Shown: positions 1 through 7,561, counted from the stretch's first letter. The stretch: DNA of 11,162 nucleotides from Simkania sp. (GCA_028281425.1 JANQJX010000106.1:1-11162), one strand, 5' to 3'. A program made the numbers and translations. The notes: generated by a model from the sequence alone, not told the origin.

Positions 1-270
1 AGAGGAAACCGTATGCATGAGTTTTGTGACCGTTTTTTTAATATTGTTTGTCCTCGTATTCGTGATTTTAGAGGATTTAAGAGAAAAGGGGATGGGAAAG
101 GATGCTATTCTTTGGGTCTTTCTGATCATCAGGTTTTCCCAGAACTAAATTTAGATGAGGTTAAGCGAGAACAGGGACTTAATATTACATTTGTTACCTC
201 GGCAAAATCTGAAAGAGAATGTCTTGAGCTTCTGTCACAACTGGGGTTTCCATTTGAGCGTAAAGAATAG
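1..270 (+). CDS. rplE: 50S ribosomal protein L5, C-terminal half (5' end outside window)
   Basis: L5 binds 5S rRNA and helps form the central protuberance of the large ribosomal subunit. The frame is open from base 1, before the first ATG at 13, and codes for 89 residues against about 180 in the family, so the window edge cuts the gene. The segment MHEFCDRFFNIVCPRIRDFRG matches the L5 core around the conserved PRIRDFRG motif, and the end (GLNITFVTSAKSERE, then a short helix) is the usual L5 C-terminus. It is followed after 12 bases by rpsH with no rpsN (S14) between, unlike the Escherichia or Bacillus order but as I recall from chlamydiae. The identity is secure; the true start cannot be seen. 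Confidence 0.95.
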   Translation, partial: RGNRMHEFCDRFFNIVCPRIRDFRGFKRKGDGKGCYSLGLSDHQVFPELNLDEVKREQGLNITFVTSAKSERECLELLSQLGFPFERKE

Positions 271-282
271 GAGATAAAACTT

Positions 283-678
283 ATGGCTCTAAGCGATACA
301 ATAGCAGATCTTTTGACATGTATTAGAAATGCAAAAGATGCAAAACATAAATATGTTGATCTTCGCTTTAGTAAGGTGAATCAAGCTATTTTGAGTGTGC
401 TCAAAGAGAAAGGATTTATTAATCACTTTTTAGTGAATGAAAGAAAATATGTCCTTCGTGTTTTTCTTAGATATCAAAACAAAACAAGAGAGGCCGTGAT
501 TCATGGTTTAAAACGGGTTTCTAAACCTGGAGTCAGAAGATATGTGGGTTATCGTTCCATTCCATCTGTTTTAAGTGGGCTTGGAACTGCTATTTTATCT
601 ACTCCGCTTGGAGTCATTGATGGAGAAAAAGCGCGTCAGCTTAAAGTAGGCGGAGAACTTCTCTGTTTGGTTTGGTAA
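283..678 (+). CDS. rpsH: 30S ribosomal protein S8
   Basis: S8 is a primary 16S rRNA binding protein of the small-subunit platform and in many bacteria also a translational repressor of the spc operon. The 131 residues match the usual length. The N-terminus MALSDTIADLLTCIRNA is typical, and the C-terminus carries the S8 signature STPLGVIDGEKAR followed by VGGELLCLVW, where the S-T and G-G-E residues are conserved. A GGAG lies shortly upstream of ATG 283. It sits 12 bases after rplE and 16 before rplF, so it is cotranscribed with them. Nothing is unusual apart from the absence of rpsN upstream. Confidence 0.97.
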   Translation: MALSDTIADLLTCIRNAKDAKHKYVDLRFSKVNQAILSVLKEKGFINHFLVNERKYVLRVFLRYQNKTREAVIHGLKRVSKPGVRRYVGYRSIPSVLSGLGTAILSTPLGVIDGEKARQLKVGGELLCLVW

Positions 679-694
679 AAAATTGGAGCACTAA

Positions 695-1237
695 ATGTCA
701 CGACTTGGAAAAATGCCTATTCTTCTAAAAGAGGGTGTAGAAATTAAAAAAGATCAAAACAAAGTCCTTGTCAAAGGTCCTAAAGGAGATGAGTCAATTG
801 ATTTGCCTTCAGGGATTGATTTTCGTATTGAAAATGGGGCGGTGATTGTAGTTCTTAGCGAAGGATCTAAACTGCCAACATCAAAGCTTGGTCTTTACCG
901 TTCTCTTATTGCAAATATGATGATGGGTGTGACCTTGGGATTTGAAAAACAGCTCAGTTTAATTGGAGTGGGTTATAGAGCAGCTGTTAAAGGAAATATC
1001 TTAGATCTTTCTATTGGGTTTTCTCATCCATGCCAATTGAAGATTCCCTCTGATTTAACTGTAGTTGTTGAGAAAAGTACTCTGATTAAAATCAGTGGGA
1101 TCAACAAACAACAGGTAGGTCAGTTTGCAGCAGATGTCCGCTCTGTACGTCCTCCTGAGCCTTATAAGGGAAAAGGGGTACGTTATGTAGGAGAGTATGT
1201 GCGTAAAAAAGCTGGTAAAGCAGCAAAAGGAAAATAA
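695..1237 (+). CDS. rplF: 50S ribosomal protein L6
   Basis: L6 binds 23S rRNA near the factor-binding site of the large subunit. The protein has 180 residues, the standard bacterial length, and shows the two-fold repeated L6 fold: an N-terminal copy starting SRLGKMPILL with VKGPKGD near residue 30, and a C-terminal copy ending in the L6 signature PPEPYKGKGVRYVGE, followed by a basic KKAGKAAKGK tail. GGAG lies 9-12 bases before the ATG. The gene ends one base before the rplR ATG, and the rplR ribosome binding site lies inside its last codons, suggesting coupled translation. Confidence 0.97.
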   Translation: MSRLGKMPILLKEGVEIKKDQNKVLVKGPKGDESIDLPSGIDFRIENGAVIVVLSEGSKLPTSKLGLYRSLIANMMMGVTLGFEKQLSLIGVGYRAAVKGNILDLSIGFSHPCQLKIPSDLTVVVEKSTLIKISGINKQQVGQFAADVRSVRPPEPYKGKGVRYVGEYVRKKAGKAAKGK

Positions 1238-1238
1238 A

Positions 1239-1589
1239 ATGTCAGATAAAAACCGCATCCGAAAAAAGAGAGCGCTCCGTGTTCGAAAGAAATTACGAGG
1301 AACTCTTCAGAAACCCCGTTTGAGTATTCATAAGTCTCTTAGACACCTGGGAGTTCAGCTTATTGATGATGCAGCAGAAAAAACACTTATTGGAATGAGT
1401 ACTTTATCGAAAGAATTAAGAGGACAAAAAAAATCGATCGAAGGAGCGCAGCTTTTAGGAAAATGGGTGGCTAAAGCTGCTAAAGAAAAAAACATTCAAA
1501 ATGTTATCTTTGATCGAGGTCGTTTTAAATTTCATGGTTTAGTGAAAGCTTTTGCGGAAGAGGCTCGAAAAAACGGCTTAAAGTTTTAA
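1239..1589 (+). CDS. rplR: 50S ribosomal protein L18
   Basis: L18 binds 5S rRNA together with L5. I chose ATG 1239 (116 residues) over the longer reading from 1197. It starts one base after the rplF stop, has AAAGGA at about 1226-1231, and gives the normal length and the basic N-terminus SDKNRIRKKRALRVRKKLRG; the longer reading only adds shadow sequence from rplF. The C-terminal RNA-binding core shows the family pattern, with VIFDRGRFKFHGLVKAFAE near residues 89-107 and the end ARKNGLKF. It lies in the middle of the spc cluster, 20 bases ahead of rpsE. Confidence 0.96.
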   Translation: MSDKNRIRKKRALRVRKKLRGTLQKPRLSIHKSLRHLGVQLIDDAAEKTLIGMSTLSKELRGQKKSIEGAQLLGKWVAKAAKEKNIQNVIFDRGRFKFHGLVKAFAEEARKNGLKF

Positions 1590-1609
1590 ACGATGTATTA
1601 GGAAGATTT

Positions 1610-2110
1610 ATGGTGAAGAAAAAGACAAAACGACAAGAAGATTTTGATGGGGAATTTGAAGAAAAAGTTCTTTTTATCAATCGTTGTTCAAAGGTAGTTA
1701 AAGGAGGACGCAAGTTCAGTTTTTCTGCACTTGTGATTGTTGGAGATGGAAGTGGTCGAGTGGGGTTTGGTTTTGCTAAAGCTAATGAAGTTGCAGATGC
1801 TATTCGTAAAGCAGGTGACTCTTCTAAAAAAAATATCTTTTCTTTTGAGCTAGAAGGAACAACAATTCCTCATGAAGTGATTTCTAATTGGGATGGAGCA
1901 TGTGTTCTTCTTAAACCTGCTCGTATTGGAACTGGAACGATTGCGGGGTCACAAATAAGGGCTGTTTTGGAATTAGCGGGAATCAAAGATGTTGTTGCTA
2001 AAAGTTTAGGGTGTAATAACCCGATCAATCAGGTTTATGCGACCTTTAAAGCGCTTGGAGAACTTAAAAATCATAAAGAGACATTAGCTGCAAGGGGAAT
2101 AGAGTCATGA
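1610..2110 (+). CDS. rpsE: 30S ribosomal protein S5
   Basis: S5 takes part in decoding accuracy and mRNA unwinding on the small subunit. It has 166 residues. After a charged N-terminal extension of about 25 residues comes the double-stranded-RNA-binding-like S5 domain with GGRKFSFSALVIVGDGSGRVG near residues 35-55 and GFAKANEVADAIRKA after it. The C-terminal domain has GTGTIAGSQIRAVLELAGIKDV, the classic S5 motif, near residues 105-126. AGGAAG precedes ATG 1610 by about 6 bases. Its TGA overlaps the rplO ATG. rpmD (L30), which lies between rpsE and rplO in many bacteria, is absent. Confidence 0.97.
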   Translation: MVKKKTKRQEDFDGEFEEKVLFINRCSKVVKGGRKFSFSALVIVGDGSGRVGFGFAKANEVADAIRKAGDSSKKNIFSFELEGTTIPHEVISNWDGACVLLKPARIGTGTIAGSQIRAVLELAGIKDVVAKSLGCNNPINQVYATFKALGELKNHKETLAARGIES

Positions 2111-2553
2111 TGTATCTATCTCGTTTAAAAAACAGCTCGAAGAAAAAAAGAAAAAAGAGAATTGGAAGAGGTCCAGGTTCAAATAAAGGTAAAACATGTT
2201 GTCGAGGTCATAAAGGAGATAAGTCTCGTTCAGGTTACAAAAGAAGAGAAGGAAAAGAAGGTGGTCAGTTGCCTCTTTATCAAAAACTTCCTCATCGGGG
2301 GTTTTCAAATGTACGATTTGGAAAAAAGATTTTTATGATGAATCTAGATCGTATTAATGAACTTTTTGAAGATGGGGAGACTCTATCTCGCGAAACTCTT
2401 CTTGAAAAAGGGTTTCCTGTTAGACGGTTAGATGGAATCAAGATTCTCTCAAATGGTGAAATTGTCAAAAAAGTTGTTATTTTAGCAACCGCTTTTTCTA
2501 AAATGGCAGTCCGTAAGTTAGAAGAAAAAGGGATTGAGTTCAAAAGAGTTTAA
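2107..2553 (+). CDS. rplO: 50S ribosomal protein L15
   Basis: L15 is a late-assembly large-subunit protein. It has 148 residues and a Gly/Lys/Arg-rich N-terminal extension with the L15 pattern RIGRGPGSNKGKTCCRGHKGDKSRSG near residues 18-43, then GGQLPLYQKLPHRGF, and a globular C-terminus with KILSNGEIVKKV and AVRKLEEKG. The start is an ATGATG pair overlapping the rpsE stop; AAGGGGA at 2092-2098 is well spaced for either ATG (2107 or 2110). secY follows after 5 bases, the conserved L15-SecY order. Confidence 0.96.
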   Translation: MMYLSRLKNSSKKKRKKRIGRGPGSNKGKTCCRGHKGDKSRSGYKRREGKEGGQLPLYQKLPHRGFSNVRFGKKIFMMNLDRINELFEDGETLSRETLLEKGFPVRRLDGIKILSNGEIVKKVVILATAFSKMAVRKLEEKGIEFKRV

Positions 2554-2558
2554 CTTCA

Positions 2559-3931
2559 ATGTTATCTGGATTAAGGAAAATTTTTTCTGTTGAAGAAGTC
2601 AAGAAAAAAGTGGTTTTTACCTTGCTGATGCTTCTTATTTGTCGTATTGGTGCTTATATTCCTGTTCCTGGGATTAATGGAGATGAAGCTGTTAATGTTT
2701 TTAGACAGATAACTGGGGGAGGTCAAAACTTATTTCAACTCGTTGATGTTTTTTCTGGGGGAGCATTTGCTCATATGACGATTATTGCACTTGGAGTCAT
2801 GCCCTATATTTCTGCTTCTATTATTATGCAAATTTTGATTGCAGTGATTCCCTCTCTTCAAAGAGAAATTAGAGAGAATGGGGAGATGGGAAAACGAAAA
2901 ATGGGTAAACTGATTCGATTTGCAACTATTTTTCTTTCTTTATTTCAATCAGCGTTACTTGCCAAATATGCGCTTCGTCTTAATTTTTCCCATCCAGGAA
3001 TCATTGTCAGTGGGCTTTTAAATGTCGAAGTAGCAGGGATTCCATGGCTTTTTTATTTAGTGATTATGTTGACGATGAGTACGGGAACGCTCTTTTTAAT
3101 GTGGATTGGAGAGCAAATTACTGAAAGAGGGATTGGAAATGGGATTAGTTTAATTATCGCAGTTGGAATTCTTTCATCTCTTCCAATGACTTTGGGAACA
3201 ATTATAAAGCAACTCAATCTTGACTCCCAAGAAATTGGACAGCTTACTTTTTCATCAGTTATTATTTTATCAATTGTTTTTGTTTTAATTATTATTGGAA
3301 CAATTTTAGTCATTCAAGGCATGCGAAAAATTCCTCTTCAATATGCAAGAAGGGTTGTTGGGAGACATGAAACGCAAGGAGGGAGCTCTCATATTCCTCT
3401 TAAGGTCAATTATGCGGGAGTGATTCCTGTGATATTCGCTTCTTCACTTTTGATGTTTCCAGCAACGATTGCTCAATTTTTAAGCCATGGGAATTGGCTT
3501 GGGAATTTAGTGACTTGGCTTTCGCCAGGAAGTTGGTTTTACACCTTTTTATTTGTCACTTTAATTATATTTTTTACCTATTTTTGGACTGCGACTCAAT
3601 TTCATCCTGAACAAATTGCATCTGATATGAAGAAAAATGGGGCTTTTATCCCTGGAATTAGGCAAGGAAAACCAACACAAGAATTTTTAGAAACAACAAT
3701 GAATCGGATCACGTTAGCAGGAGCGGTTTTTTTGGCTTTGATTGCGATCTTACCCACTTTGGTAAGTAAAATTTTAGGCATTGATTCGACAATTAGTCAT
3801 TTTTTGGAGGGACCTCTCTTTTGATTTTGGTTGGAGTTGTTCTTGATACGACAAAGCAGATAGAATCTCATCTTCTCATGAAACGGTATGATGGATTTAT
3901 GAAGAGGGGCCGAGCTAGGGGAAGAGTGTAA
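2559..3931 (+). CDS. secY: Protein translocase subunit SecY, with a -1 frameshift near the 3' end
   Basis: SecY forms the channel of the Sec translocon in the inner membrane. Frame 0 from ATG 2559 reads 421 codons with nine SecY membrane segments and conserved loops (IPVPGIN near residue 36, GMRKIPLQYARRVVG near 255, the FHPEQIASDMKKNGAFIPGIR loop near 348-368), but stops at TGA 3822-3824, just before the last helix. If reading steps back one base at T TTT TTG (3800-3806), the frame continues as GGTSLLILVGVVLDTTKQIE (helix 10) and a basic tail ending GRARGRV at TAA 3929-3931. That gives about 457 residues, the length I recall for Chlamydia SecY. The gene is otherwise undamaged and SecY is essential, so decay is unlikely. 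Either one T or G is missing from the read, or a programmed or transcriptional slip makes the full protein. Frame 0 alone gives a SecY lacking helix 10. Confidence 0.93.
3800..3806 (+). other. Slippery heptamer T TTT TTG at the secY frameshift
   Basis: In the secY frame the codons are CAT TTT TTG, so the T at 3800 plus the next two codons form an X XXY YYZ heptamer (U UUU UUG). A tandem -1 slip re-reads G3806 and gives H-F-L-G-G-T-S-L-L, the conserved entry to helix 10; the zero-frame stop comes 16 bases after the heptamer. Only a 3-bp stem (GAG/CTC) is visible directly downstream, so no strong stimulatory structure is evident. A single missing T or G in a sequencing read would look the same. 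Confidence 0.45.
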
Positions 3932-3936
3932 ATCAA

Positions 3937-3965
3937 TTGAAAAAATTCTCAATTTTTGGTAACAT
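3937..3965 (+). promoter_or_regulatory. Possible sigma70-type promoter ahead of rpsM
   Basis: TTGAAA (3937-3942, five of six to consensus) and TAACAT (3960-3965, four of six) are separated by 17 bases in the 66-base spacer between the restored secY stop and the rpsM start. It is the longest spacer inside the cluster and falls at the usual spc/alpha operon boundary, so separate expression of rpsM-rpsK-rpoA-rplQ is plausible. AT-rich sequence makes chance matches common. Confidence 0.35.
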
Positions 3966-3997
3966 TCATCTACTTGTATTAAAAGAAGGTTTTACTT

Positions 3998-4381
3998 ATG
4001 CCTCGTTTGATTGGAATTGATATTCCGGGAAATAAACGGTTAGTCATTAGTTTGACATATATTTTTGGGATTGGAGGGGCTCTTGCAAGAGAATTGATTG
4101 AAAAGGCTGGATTAGATCCTAACATGAAAGCTTACAACCTTTCTCAGGAAGATATTTCACGCCTCAATGGTCTTCTTACAACACAATATGTTGTTGAAGG
4201 AGAGTTAAAGAGACAAAGGCAAAATGATATCAAGAGATTGATTTCCATCCACTGTTATCGAGGTCTTAGACATCGCTCAGGATTGCCTGTTAGAGGTCAA
4301 CGTACAAGATGTAATGCGCGTACCCGTAAGGGAAGAAAAAAGACGGTTGCTGGAAAGAAGAAGGCGCCAAAAGGTAAATAA
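3998..4381 (+). CDS. rpsM: 30S ribosomal protein S13
   Basis: S13 sits in the head of the small subunit and contacts the large subunit and P-site tRNA. It has 127 residues. The N-terminal helix-two-turn-helix part begins PRLIGIDIPGNKRLVISLTYI with the YIFGIGGALA pattern, and the basic C-terminal tail carries the signature YRGLRHRSGLPVRGQRT followed by NARTRKGRKK; the tail reaches the tRNA. GAAGG lies about 8 bases before ATG 3998. It is the first gene of the alpha segment; rpmJ (L36), often found between secY and rpsM, is absent. Confidence 0.96.
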   Translation: MPRLIGIDIPGNKRLVISLTYIFGIGGALARELIEKAGLDPNMKAYNLSQEDISRLNGLLTTQYVVEGELKRQRQNDIKRLISIHCYRGLRHRSGLPVRGQRTRCNARTRKGRKKTVAGKKKAPKGK

Positions 4382-4419
4382 AACTTGAAATTTTGGTGGC
4401 TAAGTTAAGGAGAAATCAT

Positions 4420-4833
4420 TTGGCAAAAAAAGATTTTAGTGCAGGGAAAAAGGCAAGTTCAAAGATAAAGAAAAAAATTACAAGGACGGTTCCCTCTGGA
4501 ATTGTTCATGTAAAAGCAACATTTAATAATACAATCATTACAATCACAGATCCTTCTGGAAATGTGATTGCATGGGCATCTGCAGGAAAAGGAAATTTTT
4601 CGGGATCGCGAAAATCGTCTGCTTTTGCAGGGACAATTGCAGCACAAGATGCTGCTAAGTCCGCAATGAATTATGGTTTGAAAGAAGTTGAAGTTTATTT
4701 GAAAGGACCGGGTGCGGGAAGAGAATCAGCAGTTAGGGGTCTTCAAAGTGTGGGTCTCATTATTACTTTAATTAAAGATGAGACTCCAATTCCACACAAT
4801 GGGTGCCGTCCAAGAAAAAGACGACGCGTATAA
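4420..4833 (+). CDS. rpsK: 30S ribosomal protein S11 (TTG start preferred)
   Basis: S11 lies in the platform of the small subunit near the mRNA exit. I place the start at TTG 4420 because AAGGAGA (4407-4413) lies 6 bases upstream, giving 137 residues beginning AKKDFSAGKK. The longer reading from TTG 4393 or GTG 4396 lacks a ribosome binding site. The core has GIVHVKATFNNTIITITDPSG, then ASAGKGNFSGSRKSSAFA and GLKEVEVYLKGPGAGRE, and the end PHNGCRPRKRRRV is the S11 hallmark. It follows rpsM by about 38 bases and precedes rpoA by 27; rpsD is not between them. Confidence 0.95.
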   Translation: MAKKDFSAGKKASSKIKKKITRTVPSGIVHVKATFNNTIITITDPSGNVIAWASAGKGNFSGSRKSSAFAGTIAAQDAAKSAMNYGLKEVEVYLKGPGAGRESAVRGLQSVGLIITLIKDETPIPHNGCRPRKRRRV

Positions 4834-4860
4834 TATAGATGATCTGGTAGGAGAGATACT

Positions 4861-5958
4861 ATGACAATCATGTATGGCAAATTTCAGTTGCCAACGAAAA
4901 TAAAAGTTGACGAAACGAATAAAACCGATACATTTTGTCGTTTTATAGCAGAACCTTTTGAACGGGGTTTTGGTCATACTATTGGAAATGCTCTTCGTCG
5001 GATTATGCTTACCTCTATGGAATCTCCTGCGATTATTTCTTTTAGGATGGAAGGCGTTTCTCATGAATATATGGCTGTTGAGGGTATCATTGAAGATATG
5101 ACCCATCTCATCTTGAATCTGAAGGGGGCTCGTTTACGTAAACTTCCAATTGTAGAGCAGAAAAATGCGCGAGCTTCTCAAGTTTTAACTCAAATTCTTG
5201 AAGTGACTCAAGATATGATTGATATAGGTGGAGGACAGTATATTGTTCGATTAAAAGATCTTATTCAAGAATCGCTTTTTCAGCTTGTCAATCCAGAACA
5301 TCATATCTTTACAGTGACAAAGCCTATGAAAAAACGTGTTGATATCAAAGTGGCAATTGGACGTGGGTATGTTCCTTCAGAAAGGCATGAATTAGAAGAG
5401 AAAATGGTTGATGAAATTCTCATAGATTCTGTTTTTTCCTCGGTTCAAATCGTTAACTATTATGTTGAAAATACACGTGTTGGGCAAGATACCGATTTTG
5501 ATCGACTTATTCTTGAGATTTCGACAGATGGACGTGTGACTCCTCAAGAAGCTCTTTCTTTTGCAACTCAAATTGGAATCCTTCACTTTAAAATTTTTAA
5601 TGAACTTAAATTTCAAGAAATTTCTTTTGATAAAGAAGAAATAGAATTTGACTCAGATCGAGATCAACTTTTTTCTAATTTATCTCTCCGTATCAATGAG
5701 ATAGAGTTATCGGTAAGATCGACAAACTGTCTTTCTCAAGCTGATATCAGTAACATTGCTGAGCTTGTTGTCATGCCAGAGTCAGAAATGCTGAAATTTC
5801 GCAATTTTGGGAAAAAGTCGCTTAATGAAATTAAAGATAAGTTAACTGACTTGAACCTTCATTTGGGAATGGATCTTTCTCATTTTGGGATCACACATGA
5901 AAATGTCAAGGAAGTCATGAATCAATACTATAAAGAAAAGGCGGAAAAAGAGGGATGA
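4861..5958 (+). CDS. rpoA: DNA-directed RNA polymerase subunit alpha
   Basis: Alpha dimerises through its N-terminal domain to nucleate RNA polymerase assembly and contacts promoter UP elements and activators through its C-terminal domain. The 365 residues exceed the roughly 330 of Escherichia but match the longer chlamydial form. The N-terminal domain (about 25-255) has EPFERGFGHTIGNALRRIML, MEGVSHEYMAVEGIIED and VGQDTDFDRLILEISTDG. A charged linker follows, then the helix-hairpin-helix C-terminal domain with LSVRSTNCLSQ, whose R286 matches the DNA-contacting R265 of E. coli, and FRNFGKKSLNEIKDKL. A lysine/glutamate tail extends past the domain. AGGAG at 4849-4853 fixes ATG 4861. The stop overlaps the rplQ start (ATGA). 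Confidence 0.97.
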   Translation: MTIMYGKFQLPTKIKVDETNKTDTFCRFIAEPFERGFGHTIGNALRRIMLTSMESPAIISFRMEGVSHEYMAVEGIIEDMTHLILNLKGARLRKLPIVEQKNARASQVLTQILEVTQDMIDIGGGQYIVRLKDLIQESLFQLVNPEHHIFTVTKPMKKRVDIKVAIGRGYVPSERHELEEKMVDEILIDSVFSSVQIVNYYVENTRVGQDTDFDRLILEISTDGRVTPQEALSFATQIGILHFKIFNELKFQEISFDKEEIEFDSDRDQLFSNLSLRINEIELSVRSTNCLSQADISNIAELVVMPESEMLKFRNFGKKSLNEIKDKLTDLNLHLGMDLSHFGITHENVKEVMNQYYKEKAEKEG

Positions 5959-6377
5959 GACACCGAAAGCAAAGTGCAAAATTAAATCGAACAAGTTCCC
6001 ATCGTCGTTGTATGATGGCAAACATGCTCAAATCTCTGATAGATAATGGAAGAATTGAAACAACTGTTGCTAAAGCAAAAGAATTACGCCGTCATGCAGA
6101 TCGATTGATTACACTTGGTAAAAAAGGAACCCTTGAAAGTCGGCGTCGGGTGATTGCAAAGCTTATGATTCATTTCAATCCGCTGACTCCTAAGGAGAAG
6201 CGTCGGGTGAGGGAAGGAGATCATTCGAGTTATAATATTGACAGACGAGTTGTTAAAAAGCTCTTTGATGAATTCTCTTTTCGCTATACAGATCGCGATG
6301 GAGGATATACACGAATCATTCGAATGGGACGCCGCAATGGAGATGCTGCCCCTCTTTGTCTTATCGAATATATTTAA
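5955..6377 (+). CDS. rplQ: 50S ribosomal protein L17
   Basis: L17 is a large-subunit protein near the peptide exit. It has 140 residues and begins with the canonical L17 N-terminus RHRKQSAKLNRTSSHRRCMMANM, followed by LKSLIDNGRIETTVAKAKELRRHADRLITLGK. The C-terminal part (KLFDEFSFRYTDRDGGYTRIIRMGRRNGDAAPLCLIE) is also typical. The ATG is the last three-base overlap with the rpoA stop, so translation is probably coupled. It is the last gene of the ribosomal cluster; a terminator lies 29 bases after the stop. In Chlamydia trachomatis, as I recall, gapA follows here; in this window it does not. Confidence 0.96.
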   Translation: MRHRKQSAKLNRTSSHRRCMMANMLKSLIDNGRIETTVAKAKELRRHADRLITLGKKGTLESRRRVIAKLMIHFNPLTPKEKRRVREGDHSSYNIDRRVVKKLFDEFSFRYTDRDGGYTRIIRMGRRNGDAAPLCLIEYI

Positions 6378-6405
6378 AATCGATAACGTATAGGAAATCC
6401 CAAAT

Positions 6406-6431
6406 AGCTCTCTAGTGGAGCTCTTTTTTTT
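6406..6431 (+). terminator. Rho-independent terminator of the ribosomal cluster
   Basis: AGCTC (6406-6410) pairs with GAGCT (6418-6422), extended by a possible U-G pair, around a short loop, and is followed by C and eight T (6424-6431). It lies directly after rplQ and fits an intrinsic terminator on the + strand. Confidence 0.75.
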
Positions 6432-6516
6432 GTTGAAATTTTCTGCTTTGCAAATTCCTCTCGAAAAATTTAAGCAAAAAAGCAATCCTAAAAATCAAAC
6501 CAACCCATGATGAAAC

Positions 6517-7065
6517 ATGCAGGCACCTTCTCTATCAACAAAACGGCTTTTGTTACGTCAATGGAAGGAGAGTGATTTGCCCTTTTTTGCTAAAATGAAT
6601 CGTGATGAAAAAGTGATGAGATATTTCCCTTCACCCCTTTCTACTAAAGAGAGTGATTCCTTAGCAGCAAAGATTCAAAAAGAGCTGAGAGAAAAACCAT
6701 ATGGTCTTTGGGCGGTTGAGGTGGTTAGTCTAGGCGTTTTCATTGGTTTCGTAGGACTGCACTATCAAGATTTTCAAGCGGCTTTTACTCCCTGCATTGA
6801 AATTGGATGGAGGTTGGGATTTGAATATTGGGGAAAGGGATATGCATTTGAAGCAGCTATAAAAATAGTCAATTATGCTTTTAAGACTTTAAAATTAAAA
6901 GAAATCGTTTCATTTACTACCTTAGAAAACAAACGCTCAAGACATCTAATGGAAAAATTAGGAATGACTCATGATATGAAAGATAATTTTAAGCATCCGA
7001 AACTTCCTGAAAAGCATCCTTTGCGTCCGCATGTACTCTATAGACTTATCAATCAAGAAATTTAA
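6517..7065 (+). CDS. GNAT-family N-acetyltransferase, RimJ/RimL-like
   Basis: This is a 182-residue acetyl-CoA-dependent acetyltransferase of the Acetyltransf_3 (RimJ/RimL) type; the acceptor cannot be told from sequence. It opens with the family start LSTKRLLLRQWKESDLPFF near residues 6-24. An MRYFPSPLSTKES segment follows, then beta strands with VGVFIGFVGL-like sequence near 72-81, IEIGWRLGFEYWGKGYAFEAA (94-114) with the pyrophosphate-binding motif WGKGYA at 105-110, and the C-terminal LENKRSRHLMEKLGM (136-150) where N138 is the usual asparagine. ATG 6517 is the first in frame after a stop and has no clear Shine-Dalgarno sequence. It stands alone between the ribosomal terminator and a decayed transketolase; it replaces the gapA neighbour of Chlamydia. 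Family certain, substrate unknown. Confidence 0.85.
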   Translation: MQAPSLSTKRLLLRQWKESDLPFFAKMNRDEKVMRYFPSPLSTKESDSLAAKIQKELREKPYGLWAVEVVSLGVFIGFVGLHYQDFQAAFTPCIEIGWRLGFEYWGKGYAFEAAIKIVNYAFKTLKLKEIVSFTTLENKRSRHLMEKLGMTHDMKDNFKHPKLPEKHPLRPHVLYRLINQEI

Positions 7066-7087
7066 ATATCAAAAAGGAGAGAAAGAG

Positions 7088-7561
7088 ATGGCAAGCCAAA
7101 TTCAAGTATTGCACCTGGCATGCGTTGCCTTAGCACATTTGTGTAAAAGTTGCCCCATCATAACTTCTCTAGAGAAATGTTTCCATTGAAGCTATTTAAA
7201 AATCAGCTAATGGTAAGATTTGGGGAGGATTATTTATTGCCTGTTAGCAAACTATGGCAAAACGAGGAGGGTACTTTCATAACTGTGAGCATAGCCTTCA
7301 TGGGAGTTATTCGAAAAACAACCTCGCAGTTACAAAGAAGACCTTTTACAGGGAAAAATTAAAGTAAGCATTGAAGCTGCTAGTGATCAAGGATGGCATA
7401 AATATATCGGATCAGATGGACTTGCTATCTCTTTAAGCTCTTTTGGAGAATCCGCATCACCCGAAGATCTAGCAGAATGTTTTGGATTTACAAAATCCGC
7501 GATCATTAACAAAATCCAATTGCATGAGCAAACCTATTCCAGCATCATACCTGTGGCCTAG
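7088..7561 (+). pseudogene. Transketolase C-terminal remnant, multiply frameshifted
   Basis: Pieces of a transketolase C-terminal third can be followed across two frames. The clearest part, reading from 7295 to TAG 7559-7561, runs PSWELFEKQPRSYKEDLLQGK and then VSIEAASDQGWHKYIG and SFGESASPEDLAECFGFT, the conserved end of the transketolase C-terminal domain. Just before it, one frame over, SKLWQNEEGTFITVS matches the strand leading into the VSMPSW motif; one extra base at about 7291-7294 breaks that motif. Further upstream, ATG 7088 (with AAGGAG at 7074-7079) opens a 33-codon frame whose IQVLHL segment weakly resembles the family. The thiamine-diphosphate domains are missing. No intact enzyme can be made here; a functional copy presumably exists elsewhere. 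Confidence 0.75.

Noticed and set aside
1197..1238. Longer rplR start at 1197
   Set aside because: It lies inside rplF, adds nothing like L18, and ATG 1239 has a proper ribosome binding site and the normal length.
3935..3957. AATTGA/TCAATT stem followed by TTT as a terminator between secY and rpsM
   Set aside because: The stem is AT-only apart from one pair per arm and the T run is three bases; it is too weak to terminate and overlaps the putative promoter.
4459..5106. - strand frames opposite rpsK and rpoA
   Set aside because: They are basic, low-information shadows of strongly conserved + strand genes.
7150..7362. 70-codon + strand frame as an independent gene
   Set aside because: Part of it (SKLWQNEEGTFITVS) is transketolase sequence in a shifted frame, so it belongs to the pseudogene.
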